From Atopsyche davidsoni (lineage: Eukaryota > Arthropoda > Insecta > Trichoptera > Hydrobiosidae): a stretch of 64,000 bases of DNA. Every line of letters begins with the position of its first letter. Position 1 is the first letter of the stretch. Both the position numbers and the translations under genes were made by a program. The notes under the pieces were generated by a model. That model saw nothing but the letters and a program-made list of their open reading frames with translations, searched no databases and had not been told where the DNA came from. Shown piece after piece: positions 9,087 to 20,642 of the stretch. The stretch is taken from NCBI GenBank assembly GCA_022113835.1, contig JAILWY010000021.1, positions 6,634,001 to 6,698,000 on the forward strand. The letters run 5' to 3'.

Positions 9087-9097
9087 CTAATCATATT
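8961..9097. repeat. Inverted repeat enclosing a tRNA-like T-arm
   Basis: AATATGATTAGGCATATTTTT (8961-8981) pairs with 9076-9097 with one difference. The enclosed 94 bases contain a sequence like the internal B-box of RNA polymerase III genes (AGATTCAAATCC, near 9009-9020) flanked by short complementary arms. It could be a foldback element that captured a tRNA fragment, or a degenerate SINE. No complete tRNA cloverleaf is evident. Confidence 0.45.
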
Positions 9098-9393
9098 GGT
9101 AAATTGTAATAGTTGTGGAAATGTTTATAGATATCGTGGTGAGTGATGAGTGATGAGTGATGAGTGATGAGTGATGAGTACCCTTGTGTTGCGGCCTGGG
9201 CGTGTGCTGCAGGGGGAGAGCAGTGTAGCGAGAGCGATGCAGGCTGGGGGGGGTTGAGAGGCTGGGGGGGGGCGCAGGGGGGCGCCGCACCCTCAGGAAG
9301 GCCCCCCGGCGCATCGCCTCGGCCCGCTCCTCGCTACTCACTCGCCGAGAGTCCAGGAACTTCAGACCGGGAAGGTGGTAAAGAACGTAATAC
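9087..9393 (-). CDS. LRMDA: LRMDA homologue, exon 5 (C-terminus)
   Basis: Last exon of the LRMDA (C10orf11)-like gene. Acceptor AG at 9394-9395. It reads (R)YYVLYHLPGLKFLDSRRV, then SSEERAEAMRRGAFLRV, which matches the conserved end of the family after the leucine-rich repeats. The stop at 9087-9089 comes only after a long tail of low complexity. That tail is proline- and arginine-rich (from GC-rich DNA at 9200-9310), then histidine/serine/threonine-rich. The last part is translated from the heptamer repeat at 9141-9179. With exons 1-4 the coding length is 804 bases (267 residues). The tail is poorly constrained and may be a lineage oddity or an assembly problem. Confidence 0.75.
9141..9179. 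repeat. Heptamer tandem repeat (GAGTGAT)n
   Basis: Five to six perfect copies of a 7-base unit. On the minus strand they lie inside the open frame of the LRMDA homologue and give LITHHSS-type repeats. Because 7 is not a multiple of 3, a copy-number change would shift the reading frame. Confidence 0.9.
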
Positions 9394-9840
9394 CTGCAAA
9401 TTCAACTACTATAGTTATACAGGCGTGGCTTCACACTCAGAATGATGCCCAGGATGCCAAATATTATGACCCATATGATATATATTTTTTACTGAGTTAC
9501 GGTCTAGCAATAAGTTTGAAAAACGAAACTACAGAACGCTGGAAAACAAATGAGCATCGATGCAAGCGGACTGTCAACTGTTCTGGAAGGATCGAAAAGC
9601 CCCGGTATTTGAACGGCCGTCATATGGCTAAGGTCATTACTCCATATTTAGATTGTTAATATAAATATAATATGTGAAAATAAATACTCTGTATACGTAA
9701 ATAACTAATATAACTAATGTTTATATAAATACGCATTTTAATTATAGACGCGACCCGTTACAGTATGTATGTCTAATGTACGAATAAATATAGATTTTTT
9801 TATATTTGACGTACTGGTTATAAAAATTATTCAATGATAT

Positions 9841-10103
9841 TGTAGGGGTTAGTACCTACATCGGACTAAGTGTCATACAGTCATCTGGATTGAGTCAATC
9901 ACACCTGATGAATAATTCTGGAGATGCCCATTATTATCGGGACCCTATATAAGTGGCTTCCCCGCGCCTCTCGAGAGAGACCTCGCGGCATAGAAGTAGT
10001 AACCACGTATATTTCTATCCAGTGTAGTTATTAGAAAAATAAATTACGAATACGCTAATTATTTCGCCAGCCTTTTGATTTCAAACCATACACCAATCCT
10101 ACA
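9841..10103 (+). mobile_element. Long terminal repeat (Gypsy-like), with leader
   Basis: 263-base LTR. It starts TGTAGG and ends CCTACA (perfect 6-base terminal inversion), with a TATA box (TATATAAG, 9945-9952), a GC-rich start region near 9960-9990 and an AATAAA signal at 10038-10043. Downstream leader sequence contains TTGGTGACAAC near 10124-10134, reminiscent of the region just inside the 5' LTR of insect Gypsy-type elements. No gag or pol frame and no second LTR are visible, so this is a truncated remnant. It lies in the last intron of the LRMDA homologue, in the opposite direction. The Gypsy assignment is tentative. Confidence 0.55.
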
Positions 10104-10459
10104 TCTCACCAACATCATATCTTCAGCAAATTGGTGACAACAATTATACGGCGAAAATATTATATGATCCAAATGTCTTATTTTTTTGAGAGACAATATA
10201 TTTTTCAATGTTGCAAAACACGATTTCATGTCAAAACATGACAAATAATTTAAGAGTTATAATAATAGTTATTCAAAGGTGAACATCATGAAACAGATGA
10301 TGCGGCTTTGGTTTAGCGTGAGAATCACTTTATATAACAGGGACAGCGTTGGAAATCATCGCCAACATAGTCACAAAGACTCAGACCACAACAAATCAAA
10401 CTAGTTCGTGGTGAATAGTTAACAGGTAAATGAAGTTGGTGGATGCGTGAAAATTTTAC

Positions 10460-10599
10460 CTGTATCTTTGGTAGTCGGCGTCGTCTTTCTCTCTGTCGGA
10501 TAATTGATCAGGACACGCTGGGTTTCCAAGTAAACTAAGATAGGTGAGGTTAGGTAGTTGTTCTGATATCCGTACTAGTATGCCGTCTAGGTTAGTAAT
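10460..10599 (-). CDS. LRMDA: LRMDA homologue, exon 4
   Basis: A 140-base exon with acceptor CTGTTTCAG at 10600-10608 and donor ACAG|GTAAAA. It encodes the last leucine-rich repeats, ITNLDGILVRISEQLP then LTYLSLLGNPACPD, followed by the acidic linker REKDDADYQRYR. The LSLLGNPACP signature and the DYQRYR run directly before the LP-x-L-x-FLD block are hallmarks I know from LRMDA. Phase 0 in, phase 2 out. Confidence 0.85.
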
Positions 10600-11000
10600 C
10601 TGAAACAGAGATTAAACACTGATTTAAACCATGTTTTATATTAAAAAAAAAAACAATGTGTTTAGACAACCAATTTTGATATCAATTTTGTACAGTCTCG
10701 AGGTCCAGTGGATAGATGCTTACATACCCTGAACGTTGAATACTTTATTACTTCTACCCATTCCATGTATTATACGACCACCAGAATGGCATCCATAACA
10801 AACCCATCAAGCTTCTTATCAAAAATAAAGCATACTACGCAGCTTACTTCGGATTTGTGAAGTCTCTGTAATTCATTCCCGTGCTGCTTTCAATGAATCA
10901 CATAACGATTATTGATATTTCAAGAGGTACAGAATTTTATGTATGAGAACAATTAGACTCTCTTCACTCTACTGAAAACGATATAATCGGTCAACCCTAC

Positions 11001-11142
11001 CAGGTTGTTGTTGAGAGACAGGGTGGCGAGGCCCGGCAGGCGAGGGAGGGGCCGCACGTCCACCAGGCAGTTGTTGTCCAGCACCAAGTCCCGCAGCTCT
11101 GGAAACCCCGCCAGCCCCTCCAGGGACACCAGGCTGTTGAAG
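11001..11142 (-). CDS. LRMDA: LRMDA homologue, exon 3
   Basis: A 142-base GC-rich exon with acceptor TTGTTGCAG (AG at 11143-11144) and donor CTG|GTAGGG. Its first base completes a serine codon begun by exon 2, giving the unbroken repeat ECLDLSFNSLVSLEGL. Two further leucine-rich units follow: FPELRDLVLDNNCLVDV and LPGLATLSLNNN. GC content is far above the surrounding introns. The open frames in other phases here are shadows. Confidence 0.88.
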
Positions 11143-11442
11143 CTGCAACAAGCAGAGGGATTTATTTCCTTCTACCCCTTTATAGGTTTATAAAATTACA
11201 CTGGTTTTCAGTCATAATAAAATATTTAGTAAATCCGCATTTTTACCCGCCTTTAGTTATGAAAAAGTCTAAGAATTATTTTTGAGATATACGGCCTGGC
11301 GCTTATGTCTATCCCAAAATAGTAAAAATATATTTTTCTCTTTATAACATTGGAAAAATATTATTGATTGATAACATGCTCAAAGTACAGTGATTTCTTT
11401 TTTCTTATGAAAATTTCACTATAGTAAAAATGATCACTTGTC

Positions 11443-11495
11443 AGTACTGCAATCAAACCTGTGATTAACAATCCCAACCACTGAGGTAACACGAA
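11443..11495 (-). repeat. tRNA-derived SINE-like fragment
   Basis: Read on the minus strand, TTACCTCAGTGGTTGGG resembles a polymerase III A-box. It is followed about 16 bases later by AGGTTTGATT, resembling a B-box. It is degenerate with no clear tail and is intronic to the LRMDA homologue. Confidence 0.4.
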
Positions 11496-11499
11496 TCGT

Positions 11500-13044
11500 A
11501 CTATATAACTGATATGTTTTACGAATTATGTTATCGTTATATACTTAAAATTTTTGGGCAGTGTTTTTGAAAAATTCCATCAGCAATTTTAGAGAAGATC
11601 CGTATTTATTATTTTACCAAATATAATTCAATATGAGTGTAGGAAGTAAATTTGAATTGAATGTTTTCGTTCTTAAAAATTATTCACGACATCAGACTAA
11701 AACTAGCACCGCATGCATAGCAAAATGATACAAAAAGGTGGTCAGAGATGATATCCAGTCTCTCATTTGCGGGAGTGTCCGTGAGCTTTGAAGCAGCCCA
11801 TCTCGGCACTTGGCCCGTGTGAGGGCCGCGGGCGCCTCGAGGGGATGAATTGAGGCTTTTTTCTAGATTGGTGTACAAGAGCCTCGTCTCACTTCCTCAG
11901 AGAGGGACCGAGTGGACAAAAACCTTCTCCACCGAGATTTTAATTTGCCGAGAGAAAAGTAAGCGGACGTAACCTAAAAAAATTCTGAAATATTTTCTTT
12001 CAACCTTTTCAGGCATTGTCGTGTTTTCAGAATATAAAAATTACAATAATGCATGTTTCGTAATATTTTTTGCTTTACAATTTACAGTTTGCTGAAGTCA
12101 GAATATGACACGTGCAGTTAAACTTTTTTGCAAATGACCCCATAAATTATATTAGTGGATCAAATTGATTCTAAAAAAAATGCAGGTGATAAATAAAGCG
12201 TAACTTTTAGTAAAAAAAAAATCCCTAAAATTATCCATATTTTTCATTGTGAAAATAAAACAATTTCGATGTTTTATCTCTACCAATCAAGCGTGTTTAC
12301 TTCCTCTTACCTACTTTTACCTTTTTATTTTATTTATCTACAGCATCTTTTGAGGCTAAGGGCGAAGAGAGCAGGAGAGGGATTGTGAACCAGTACTTAA
12401 AAAAATTAAATCCCACGGGTGGGTGTAAGCAGAAGGCTCGGAAAGGTTTGCAGATAAAAAAACTATGGGTTTTTGTTCCTTAAAAACCTCTGGAAAGATC
12501 CATTCATTCAATATATATTTTATATAATAAATATAGTGCCAAAAAATAAAATTTAATAAATGAGGTAATACGTAAATTAAAATATGGGTTTGACCATAGG
12601 TTAAGTGGCTAAAATATAACCTTATATTGGTTTAAATAGTTTCTGGAGACGGGCAGTCGATAAGATATACTGACTGGTTCTGGGGTTTCAGGAATTCCCG
12701 ATGAAAAAAATTGACGGAGGGGGCTTGGCCAAGTTAGCCCCACAGATTTGTCTGATATTGTTTTGTTTTCATGAGTTTAGGTCTTACTAAGAATTAAAAA
12801 AGAGCTAATAAGCACATTCAAATCTAAAAAATGAAAATAATCATTATGCGTCTCTTAGAGATGTGAAACAATCTCAAAGACATCAATGATGAGATGTGTT
12901 GATAAAATTCAGGGTTTCTTTGACCCAGTAAGGCAGATAAGAACAGAGGCAATGGGATAGAACCTTATTTTTTTAGTAAATAAATGGAAGATATGATTAC
13001 ACAAGCGTGAAGGATGATAATATGATAAATAATGAAAAAAATAC
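11500..13044. other. Intron 2 of the LRMDA homologue
   Basis: AT-rich. A GC-richer patch at about 11790-11850 has a 64-codon minus frame but no recognisable domain. Nothing else can be supported. Confidence 0.4.
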
Positions 13045-13130
13045 CTGAGGTCCAAGCATTCAACTTTCTCGCCAAACATTTTACTCAAAGCTGGAGGGAT
13101 TTTCCGACAGTCTTGGCCACTGTAGCTCAG
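13045..13130 (-). CDS. LRMDA: LRMDA homologue, exon 2
   Basis: An 86-base exon with acceptor AG at 13131-13132 and donor CTCAG|GTATTT. It encodes LSYSGQDCRKIPPALS, then KMFGEKVECLDL, the family's N-terminal cap leading into the first leucine-rich repeat. Phase 0 in, phase 2 out, both matching the neighbours. Confidence 0.85.
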
Positions 13131-13570
13131 CTGCAACAATAAATAAACAAATATATTAATTGTTTAATAAATGAAGGCATTCTCTTATGTAAATATACTT
13201 ATATAAAGACATGTTCAAAAATCTTTTTGAAGGGCTAAAATTATATTTTAATGAATGTATTTTTTCAAGTTATTTATTTTGCTTTATTCGTTTTCTTCAG
13301 TACTAAAACATCAACTGACCTTAACCTAGCATATATTGAAATTTGGTGTCTACACGATACATAATTAAATTTGTAGGCGGCTGTGACGTGTAAAACTTAA
13401 ACTCTAACAAAATGACAAAAAAATTATGTGAGTCAATTTTTTAAAGGTTCTTTTGAAGCCTGCAGAGTCTTTCCAACCATATTTTAACACATGAAATGGA
13501 AAAATTTGCTACTACAAGACGGTCGGTAGTAACAGTGCTAATTACTGAACGGCGAGGCGGTACCTGGTAC

Positions 13571-13699
13571 CTGGGCTTTGGCATCAGAGAGCTGCAGGTG
13601 GAGCTGTGACCGGCGCATCCGCCTCCCTCGCCTCGTTTCCACTCGCACCGAGCACCTGAACTCGTGCTGGACTCTTCTAAAACCACCCTCGGAACCCAT
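13571..13699 (-). CDS. LRMDA: LRMDA homologue, exon 1 (candidate start)
   Basis: Proposed first coding exon of an LRMDA-like gene. LRMDA is a small leucine-rich-repeat protein; the human gene is linked to melanocyte differentiation, and the insect role is unknown to me. The ATG at 13699-13697 opens 43 codons of arginine-rich sequence, ending LQLSDAKAQ at donor CAG|GTACCA in phase 0, which fits exon 2. An ATG 14 bases further upstream is followed at once by a stop. The whole model (13571-13699, 13045-13130, 11001-11142, 10460-10599, 9087-9393) has consistent phases and 268 codons including the stop. The N-terminal 40 residues are not conserved in families I recall, so this exon is the least certain of the five. 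Confidence 0.55.
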
Positions 13700-14495
13700 C
13701 ACTTCACCATGGTCTAATACTATCCACTAATAGTAATATGCAACCCTATATTTTAAATTTACACTAGGTTATATTGTTAATTTTAAGCAACGATTATTAT
13801 ACTGATTTGCTGAGGATAAGAATTCCTCTGTTGAACGACAGTTGTCCATCGTAAGTGATATGCCCACAATATTTTATTTAAATTAAAAGCAAACTATTTC
13901 TCTCTTCCACTTACAACCGATTATATTTTGATCGATCGTCACCGCGCTTCGTGTATATTTTCTTGGACATTGTCTTTATAACATTTTTTGTTTTAAAACT
14001 CCTCTGTCGTATAACACTGATCCATTTGAAGTAATCTTTCCACATCTTGCTACGGATTTTTTAAAGTTTATACTACACCAGATGCATTAAATATCCATAA
14101 TAAATAATTATTTTATAAATATTTCTATGAAGAATTTATTCGAAAGCACACATGTTGTATTTTAAAAGAACTAACAAATAGTAAAAGAAGGCATAAATAT
14201 TAAAAAGTGATAAACTCACCGATTTGGTATGTTGCAATTTAAATTAATAAAATGTTTATTATAGTACCAAATTATTTTTATGACATTGATTTATTATATT
14301 TCTATTTTAAATGAGTGCTAACACATTTCATTCGAGTTTTCAGGTAGTGATAATTTAATGGATGCATACATATTTAATAAGATTACATACGTTACTTATA
14401 TAAAAACTTTAAACATAAAACAAACAGACCGATGAAAATACAACATAACGCTTGTTTTCATATATTTATAAGCATCAAACAAAAAGCTTCAAATG

Positions 14496-14519
14496 AAAAA
14501 AAAAAAAAAAAAAAAAAAA
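14496..14519 (+). repeat. Poly(A) run of 24
   Basis: Uninterrupted A run. It could be the tail of a retroposed sequence, but I see no recognisable body or target duplication beside it. Confidence 0.8.
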
Positions 14520-14574
14520 CACGAAGGGGTTATATTTTCTTGAATATAGTTTTAAGTTTTTGCTAAGAACATGA

Positions 14575-14850
14575 CGCAGCCGCCGCCTTCAGATTTCCAA
14601 TAAGGTGCTGAATAATTTATTTGCGAGGTTGGTATATGTCGGGGTCGGGTGTTTGCGGACTCCGCTGATGGTCGGGGCGGGGTCTCGAGTGGGTGCTCCA
14701 CGAGGAAGCGCCAGACTGTCGGTCGAAAACCGCAGTGTTGGGTTTCCTGTGCGTCACGGAAACGGCCTGAACAAAACAGGTAATACGAAACGTCTCCGCT
14801 GCTGCGGCCGTATTTGGACAGTCGAGCTGCAAATCCCGCTCCGGGTGTTC
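14575..14850. promoter_or_regulatory. GC-rich island upstream of the LRMDA homologue
   Basis: About 275 bases with many CpG dinucleotides in otherwise AT-rich DNA, 0.9 kb upstream of the proposed LRMDA start (minus strand). Both strands have 86-93 codon frames without recognisable domains. It may be a promoter or 5' noncoding exon; a plus-strand donor-like CAG|GTAATA occurs near 14780. Function is inferred from composition only. Confidence 0.3.
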
Positions 14851-14924
14851 AAGAAAAAAAATAAGATATATAATCAACCAAAATAAGATATATAATATAT
14901 CAACATTGACAACATAGTAGTCTT

Positions 14925-15027
14925 CTTCATCAAGTGCCCCTCCTCAGAAGAGGTTGGCGACCATTTCACTGAGCATATACTTATGCTGAACCAATGTTCA
15001 TGGTGTTTTCTAAAGGGAAAATAGTGT
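14925..15027 (-). mobile_element. 3' end fragment of an RTE-like LINE
   Basis: Matches 1251-1334 over its length and, as reverse complement, the 3' coding end of the plus-strand fragment at 15197-15500. The two fragments here face each other. Confidence 0.5.
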
Positions 15028-15196
15028 AGAGAATGTTAAAAAGTTTAAATAGACAGCACTCAGTACGTTTAATTACTCGAGGAAAGCACTATGCTCAACA
15101 TATATAACACATAAATCTCGCTGGAGATTCACCAAGTGTCATATCGTCTCAGTTCTCTTTTATAGAATTGATGCTCGGACACTCTAGATAGCTACT

Positions 15197-15500
15197 ATGC
15201 GAAGAATTAAGGTGGCAGAAATGTGGCTATGTAATCCTTAAAATACCATGGGTTGACCGCGTCACAAATGAGAGAGTCTCGCACAGAATGCGCAAAGAAA
15301 CAAAACTATTTAAGCCATTTTTTTCTTAACAGTAAATATGGCATCCTACAGTTGATTACTCAAGGAAAAAGAGGCATTGGAAGGAGGAAGTTTATGTGGC
15401 TGGAGATCGGAACTACGGCCGAATTAGTAAGACTGGCCCAGGGTAGAAATATGTCCGATAAAGTGGTCACCAACCTCCTTCAGAAGAAGAGTTATTGAGT
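15197..15500 (+). mobile_element. RTE-like LINE, C-terminal reverse transcriptase fragment
   Basis: Translates to the C-terminal end typical of arthropod RTE-like endonuclease/reverse transcriptase ORFs: RRIKVAEMW, PWVDRVTNERVSHRM, KYGILQLITQGK, GIGRRKFMWL and a final VVTNLL. Frameshifts and a stop interrupt it. An 81-codon frame (15253-15498) covers the latter part. A dead copy. Confidence 0.6.
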
Positions 15501-17779
15501 ACTCGTTAACGATTGCATTTAAACTATTTGTATGAATTAATGTACCGTTGAACAAAAACAGCACACAAAGGCAGACTAATCGAACGGTGAAAAAAGTCAC
15601 CTTTAATGCACCCTTTTGACCGAGCAAGGTCAAATTATTTTATATTAAAAAATATTTTCGTTAAACCGCTCTTGCATTTGACATGCATAATTTTGAATGA
15701 ACCCCAAATATAAAAAAAACTTCAAATTAATTTTGCATCATATTGCATCGCACCGATACTTATCGTTTTGCAAGTTGATTTAAATTAATGATTTTTTTAA
15801 AGATAGTTGATCCAGTTTTATTCCAAGGTGGATTTTTGTGTTGTTGTGTGAGTAAATTTGTTCTTGCTTTATTTATGATTTACTGGGTTTTGGTGCGACC
15901 CAGTGGCGTGCAGTGGATTTCACACCCTAGCGTGGGAACATAAGCAGCGAATGATTAATATACTAAATAAATCACGCAACGTACTCTCTCTGTGTACAAT
16001 GCAGATTAAAAATTAATGATTACTCAGGTAGGTAATGTATCATAGTACTTTTTTTAAAATTTTATTTGAGAAAATATATTGCGGGGAATCTTCGCAAATA
16101 TTTTATTCAGTATACGTTTTGTGATACGTGAAACGCAAAATATATTTTAAAAGTAATTTAAAATACTGATTATTATAAAAAAAATAAAATAGCAACGTTC
16201 ATATTTTATTATTAAATCTATTTTGGAAATATCTTAAGTTTCGTTCATTTATATTTGTGAACTGAGAGCATCTCTAGTTGGTGTATTCTATAAAAATAAT
16301 TAACTTTATGTGATGATAAGTTTTTATTTTATTACACATGGTAATAAGACTATCTAACAAACGAAAATAGTTCCAGAAAACATAGTAATATTTATATTTC
16401 AAACTTACAATTTATAGTAATCCCGGATACAAGCATTGCTTTTTTTAAAGGAAAATATAAAACATCAAAAGAAAAATGCATTAAACTTATTTTTATTTTA
16501 TAGGTATTTAAAAATAAATGAATAAAAGAGCGTAATAACGAAAGATAAAATGAATCGATTTTTGAGCATGTAGTTTGGATTGTTTTTTTAATATCTGGGA
16601 GAAATATATTACTTATATGCTTAAAAAATGCTACCTCGCTAGTAAAACTAATATTTTTATTTGAATGCATATATAATATTTACAGGTTTATATTATTTGA
16701 TTGATAAATTTTTGTTGTTGTTGTTGAAAAACAATTTTAACAAGTTGAAAAACAAGTTAATTTCTAATACAACTAAAAGCTATACAAATACATATTAAAA
16801 TACGAATATTTTCTATATTAAGATTTTGAAAATATATTAAAAAAATATTGTTGACCTACTTGAACAAACGTTTATTGATATTTGCCCTGAATTTCACGCT
16901 TATCTATCACTTGATTTTAAATTTATGACGAAACCTATTAATAGGGCTGTCCCATGACCTAAATTATAGGAAATAAGGTCGAAATCAATCAATATTCTTG
17001 ATCGGAATATTGGAAATATCAAAAATTAATAATGTTAATAGTTAAAGTGGAGACATAAAAATATTATTAAGCATTAATTTAAACAATGAAAACAACTTTA
17101 AAAAAAAGATTTTAATGAAAAGAAAAGATAAAGAAGAAAAATAAAAAAAAATCGCTGTAATGACAAAAACTTGCCCGCTTTCAATAAGATTAATGAATTA
17201 TTAAGAGTTGATTATTTTAAAATTATAATTGTATTATAAAAAGACGAATCCTTGACTTCGATGACATAAATGTTAGAATTACTTTAAATTGAATTAAATA
17301 ATTATATTTATGTAGTTTTTTTAAACAAATATAATTTTGTAAATTTTTTTGTACATCGTCACCCCAAATGGCCGACAGTGATTTATGAATAGTTTTTGGT
17401 TTTTTTGCGGATTAAGCTATCGAATCAAGATTTTCACCATTTGTCCTTATTAGTTGACAAAAAGGCATTATTTGTCGTTCGTGCTGATTCAAATTAATGT
17501 TGCTACTAGTAGATAAAGCACATTTTCCCATAAACGGTATAGTATATTTAATTTCACGATTTGTTTTTATAAATGCCAAATGTACTAGTAACTATTAGTC
17601 TTATTAAACACATTAATAATTAAACTAAATGATTTTTTATTTCACCGACAAAAAAATAATTGCAGAATGATAATATCATACAATATTGCTCTTTAAAAAT
17701 ACTATTGCAATATGATAATAAATAATTATTTTTTAGACACGTTTTATAGTAAGTAGTAGTATAGTAAGATTTTAGGGGG
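15500..17779. other. Gene-poor AT-rich stretch
   Basis: No exon or domain recognised. A phrase at about 15900-15960 (CCAGTGGCGTGCAGTGG) looks transposon-derived but has no identifiable partner end. A 92-codon minus frame at 16392-16670 is of AT-rich composition and probably chance. Confidence 0.4.
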
Positions 17780-17970
17780 CTATCTCCAAAATTGATGTTT
17801 TTTGAAAATATGTTGCAAAAAATCTACAGCTCCAATCAAAAAAAATTACATGCAAAAAGTAAGATAAATTCCTTCTTCTGCACAAAAAATTATTTTATTT
17901 CTTATAAATTTTACTTATAATATAAGAAAAGTGTGTTTTCCCGAGTGAAGCTTAGGCATTTTGGAGATAG
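17780..17970. repeat. Short inverted-repeat (foldback) candidate
   Basis: CTATCTCCAAAAT (17780-17792) and its exact reverse complement (17958-17970) bound about 165 bases of non-coding AT-rich sequence. It may be a small foldback element. Confidence 0.35.
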
Positions 17971-20642
17971 TAAAAACTCACGGTCCGAGAACACCTTCAT
18001 TTTCAATTTTTAAATTTTCAATAACTTCAAGACTTTATTTTACCTTGAAAAAAGACGTTAATCAAATAATAAAAAATAGTTATATATACTTTATAATTTG
18101 TATAATATTCTGTAAAAGAATCAATTTTCAATATAGAAAAATAAAATGACAGTTAAAATAATTAAATGACACGAATATGAAAAAAATGTTTTCTGTTGTA
18201 TTATAGAAGTGATGCGCAGTAGACGAAAATAAAATGAACGATGATGGAATTCCACTAATAACAGCTTCATGTTGTTTATTGATTTTGTGTTTATCTATAA
18301 TTCATGATTATAGTTTGCGTGATTGTTATATCGAATGGAATAATATAATATTGTATAATAACGGCACTGTAGCGTGATTTGACGTTTTCCCCGGGCACTG
18401 ATGCACTGATGCACTGATACACTGGCAGCAAACATTAATCACAATAAACGGGTGTACTTTAGCTCGGTAGAGTAATGTTTACATTTGACGATTTTATTGG
18501 TGTTTGCTATACAACGACGCTCGGAGCTCGCGAGGGCAAAGGCACACAATGCCTGACGCACTGCGCCTCGTTTATCCCTTTGACATTGTCAATTAACATG
18601 TCAGGTGTAAACAACCACAGGTATGCATAGCAAAAATTAACTAGACTTTGCTTTTAAATATATCCAAAAATCATAAGGACTAACATGTTAAAAGGCTTTG
18701 AAGTTTCATAATTTATTTTTAAAATTTATCTTTACAAAATGATATATAGATGATGCAAATAAAATGTTGGTTTTATCACTTGTACGGGTAATATTTGCTA
18801 TGTGAAAATGCAATGCCAGCAGACTATGCAAATGCACCTTTCAAAATATTTTAAAATATAATTTCATAAATATATTTAAATAATGTATTACGTCTTCAGG
18901 TTTTCATTGTCTTTCTCAATTTCCGAGATTGTCTCGGTTCCATTTTATTTTCGTTCCAACGGGCGACGTTTTGACTCCGAATGCTCGAGTCTGAAGCGTT
19001 AGCGAGATGAAAATGGATGCGAGCAATCTCAAGGAGTAGATGCAAGTATTAGGCTGATGTGACGTGCTTAGAGTGTTATGAGAACAATACGAGATATTCT
19101 GAACTAAACATGCATCACGCATTTGAATGACATCAACTTACGTCCTAGTTTTGGTGATAGCACACATGTGGGCTTCTATGTCGTCTTCGAACAGATGGTT
19201 ATCAAATATTTTAGCAGCCAGTAAAATTCTTGTACGAGTTGGCATTATGGACTTATTGATTTGATTACAATGTACGTTGTATAGCTTATATATAAAATTA
19301 TGATTGATCGATCAGAATTTTCTGTTGCATCATGATACCATCGCATACTGACCGTTGCTCCCTAAAGGCCATCAAAACAATCTTAGAATAGTTTATGATG
19401 TTTTTTTATAGTCCTGTGAGTATTGTTATGAATTAAACTATATTTTAATTTGAAAAATATACTACTGCCAATACAAATTACAAAGGTTTTAGATTATTAA
19501 GCATAATATTATTAATATGTTAGTAAAAAATGCATGTCACAATATATGGCTAAAATTATCTGCGCCTTCTACTAAAATATTAAATATGCTTCAATACTTA
19601 AAACTAATGATTCAAATATTTTAAAGTAATTATTAAAAAAAAATTCATTTATAAATTTTAATTATTTAAAATTTCTTGAAAAATAATCTCTCTAGATAAA
19701 AAAATCATCTTTTTTAAACGTACGACCACAGCCTATGTGTAATTTAGAGCTAAATATATAAATTTACTTTCACGATTTCACGCAGATAAAATAAATGTTT
19801 TGCTAAAGCAGTAATTTTTCTGAAGACTAAACCATTTATAAAGCTAAAATATACTATTTTTCTCAAAGCTAACGGATACTTTGATGTAATTTCATGATGA
19901 AAATTCATGTGGAGGTTGGCGTAAATGAATGGGGTTGCATGGAAAAGTCATCTGTCAGAAGATGCCAGAATTTTGTTTACAACCCATCGTCGGTACTGCG
20001 ATGAATTATTAATGTTTCTAGTTCATACTATCTGCGATATTCAGAAATTGGATATTTATGATAATAAATAGAGGATAAATTTGTAATAAATAAAAAATGA
20101 ACTTAAGTGAAAAAGATATTACAAACTTCTAACAGTTTTCATATTTAAAATAAATGGTACATTAAGTCTGTCTCGTAGTAGGAATGTATTCATTAAGAAT
20201 ATGTAGATTTAAACGATTAGACGTATAAGTATCATAAAATTAAAATAAAATTGAAGAAAAAAAATATTTTTGAGACTTATTTAAAAGATTTATTGCATAT
20301 ATATAATAAATGTGTTTGCGCATAGTGTTATGATGTTTGGGAGTGACTTTTATTGCTCCTTCAATCACATCCAACTGTTAATATTTGTTTTAAATAAACA
20401 CTTCTATATATATCTTTAAGTAGAAAGGGTTATGATTTATCATAAAATTTTCATTTGTAGTTTGTTATTTGATACAATGAGATGCCATGAAAACCAAGTC
20501 ATACAAGAAGCATACAAAATGTTTATACTATCAATTTATCATGTGAGTATTGAAGTTCTGGCTTCAGTGTCACCTGTGCAGTGATATATGATGAAATATT
20601 TTTCCCATCGGTGTCCCCCGGTATAATCTAAGAATAGGTTGT
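17971..20642. other. Gene-poor stretch with one GC-rich patch
   Basis: Mostly AT-rich without recognisable exons. A CpG-rich patch at 18370-18610 includes a short tandem repeat at 18395-18424 (three to four copies of about 9 bases, CACTGATG-like). The 68-codon minus frame at 18916-19122 shows no domain. Confidence 0.4.

Noticed and set aside
9164..9659. Plus-strand ORFs of 93 and 94 codons
   Set aside because: They lie antisense to LRMDA exon 5 and in its intron, driven by GC-rich and heptamer-repeat sequence; no domain seen.
10969..11193. 60- and 62-codon ORFs over LRMDA exon 3
   Set aside because: Wrong frames of the leucine-rich-repeat exon; the true frame has no start codon of its own and is reached by splicing.
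13441..13686. 81-codon minus frame over LRMDA exon 1
   Set aside because: A different frame from the one that joins exon 2 in phase; it runs on into the intron.
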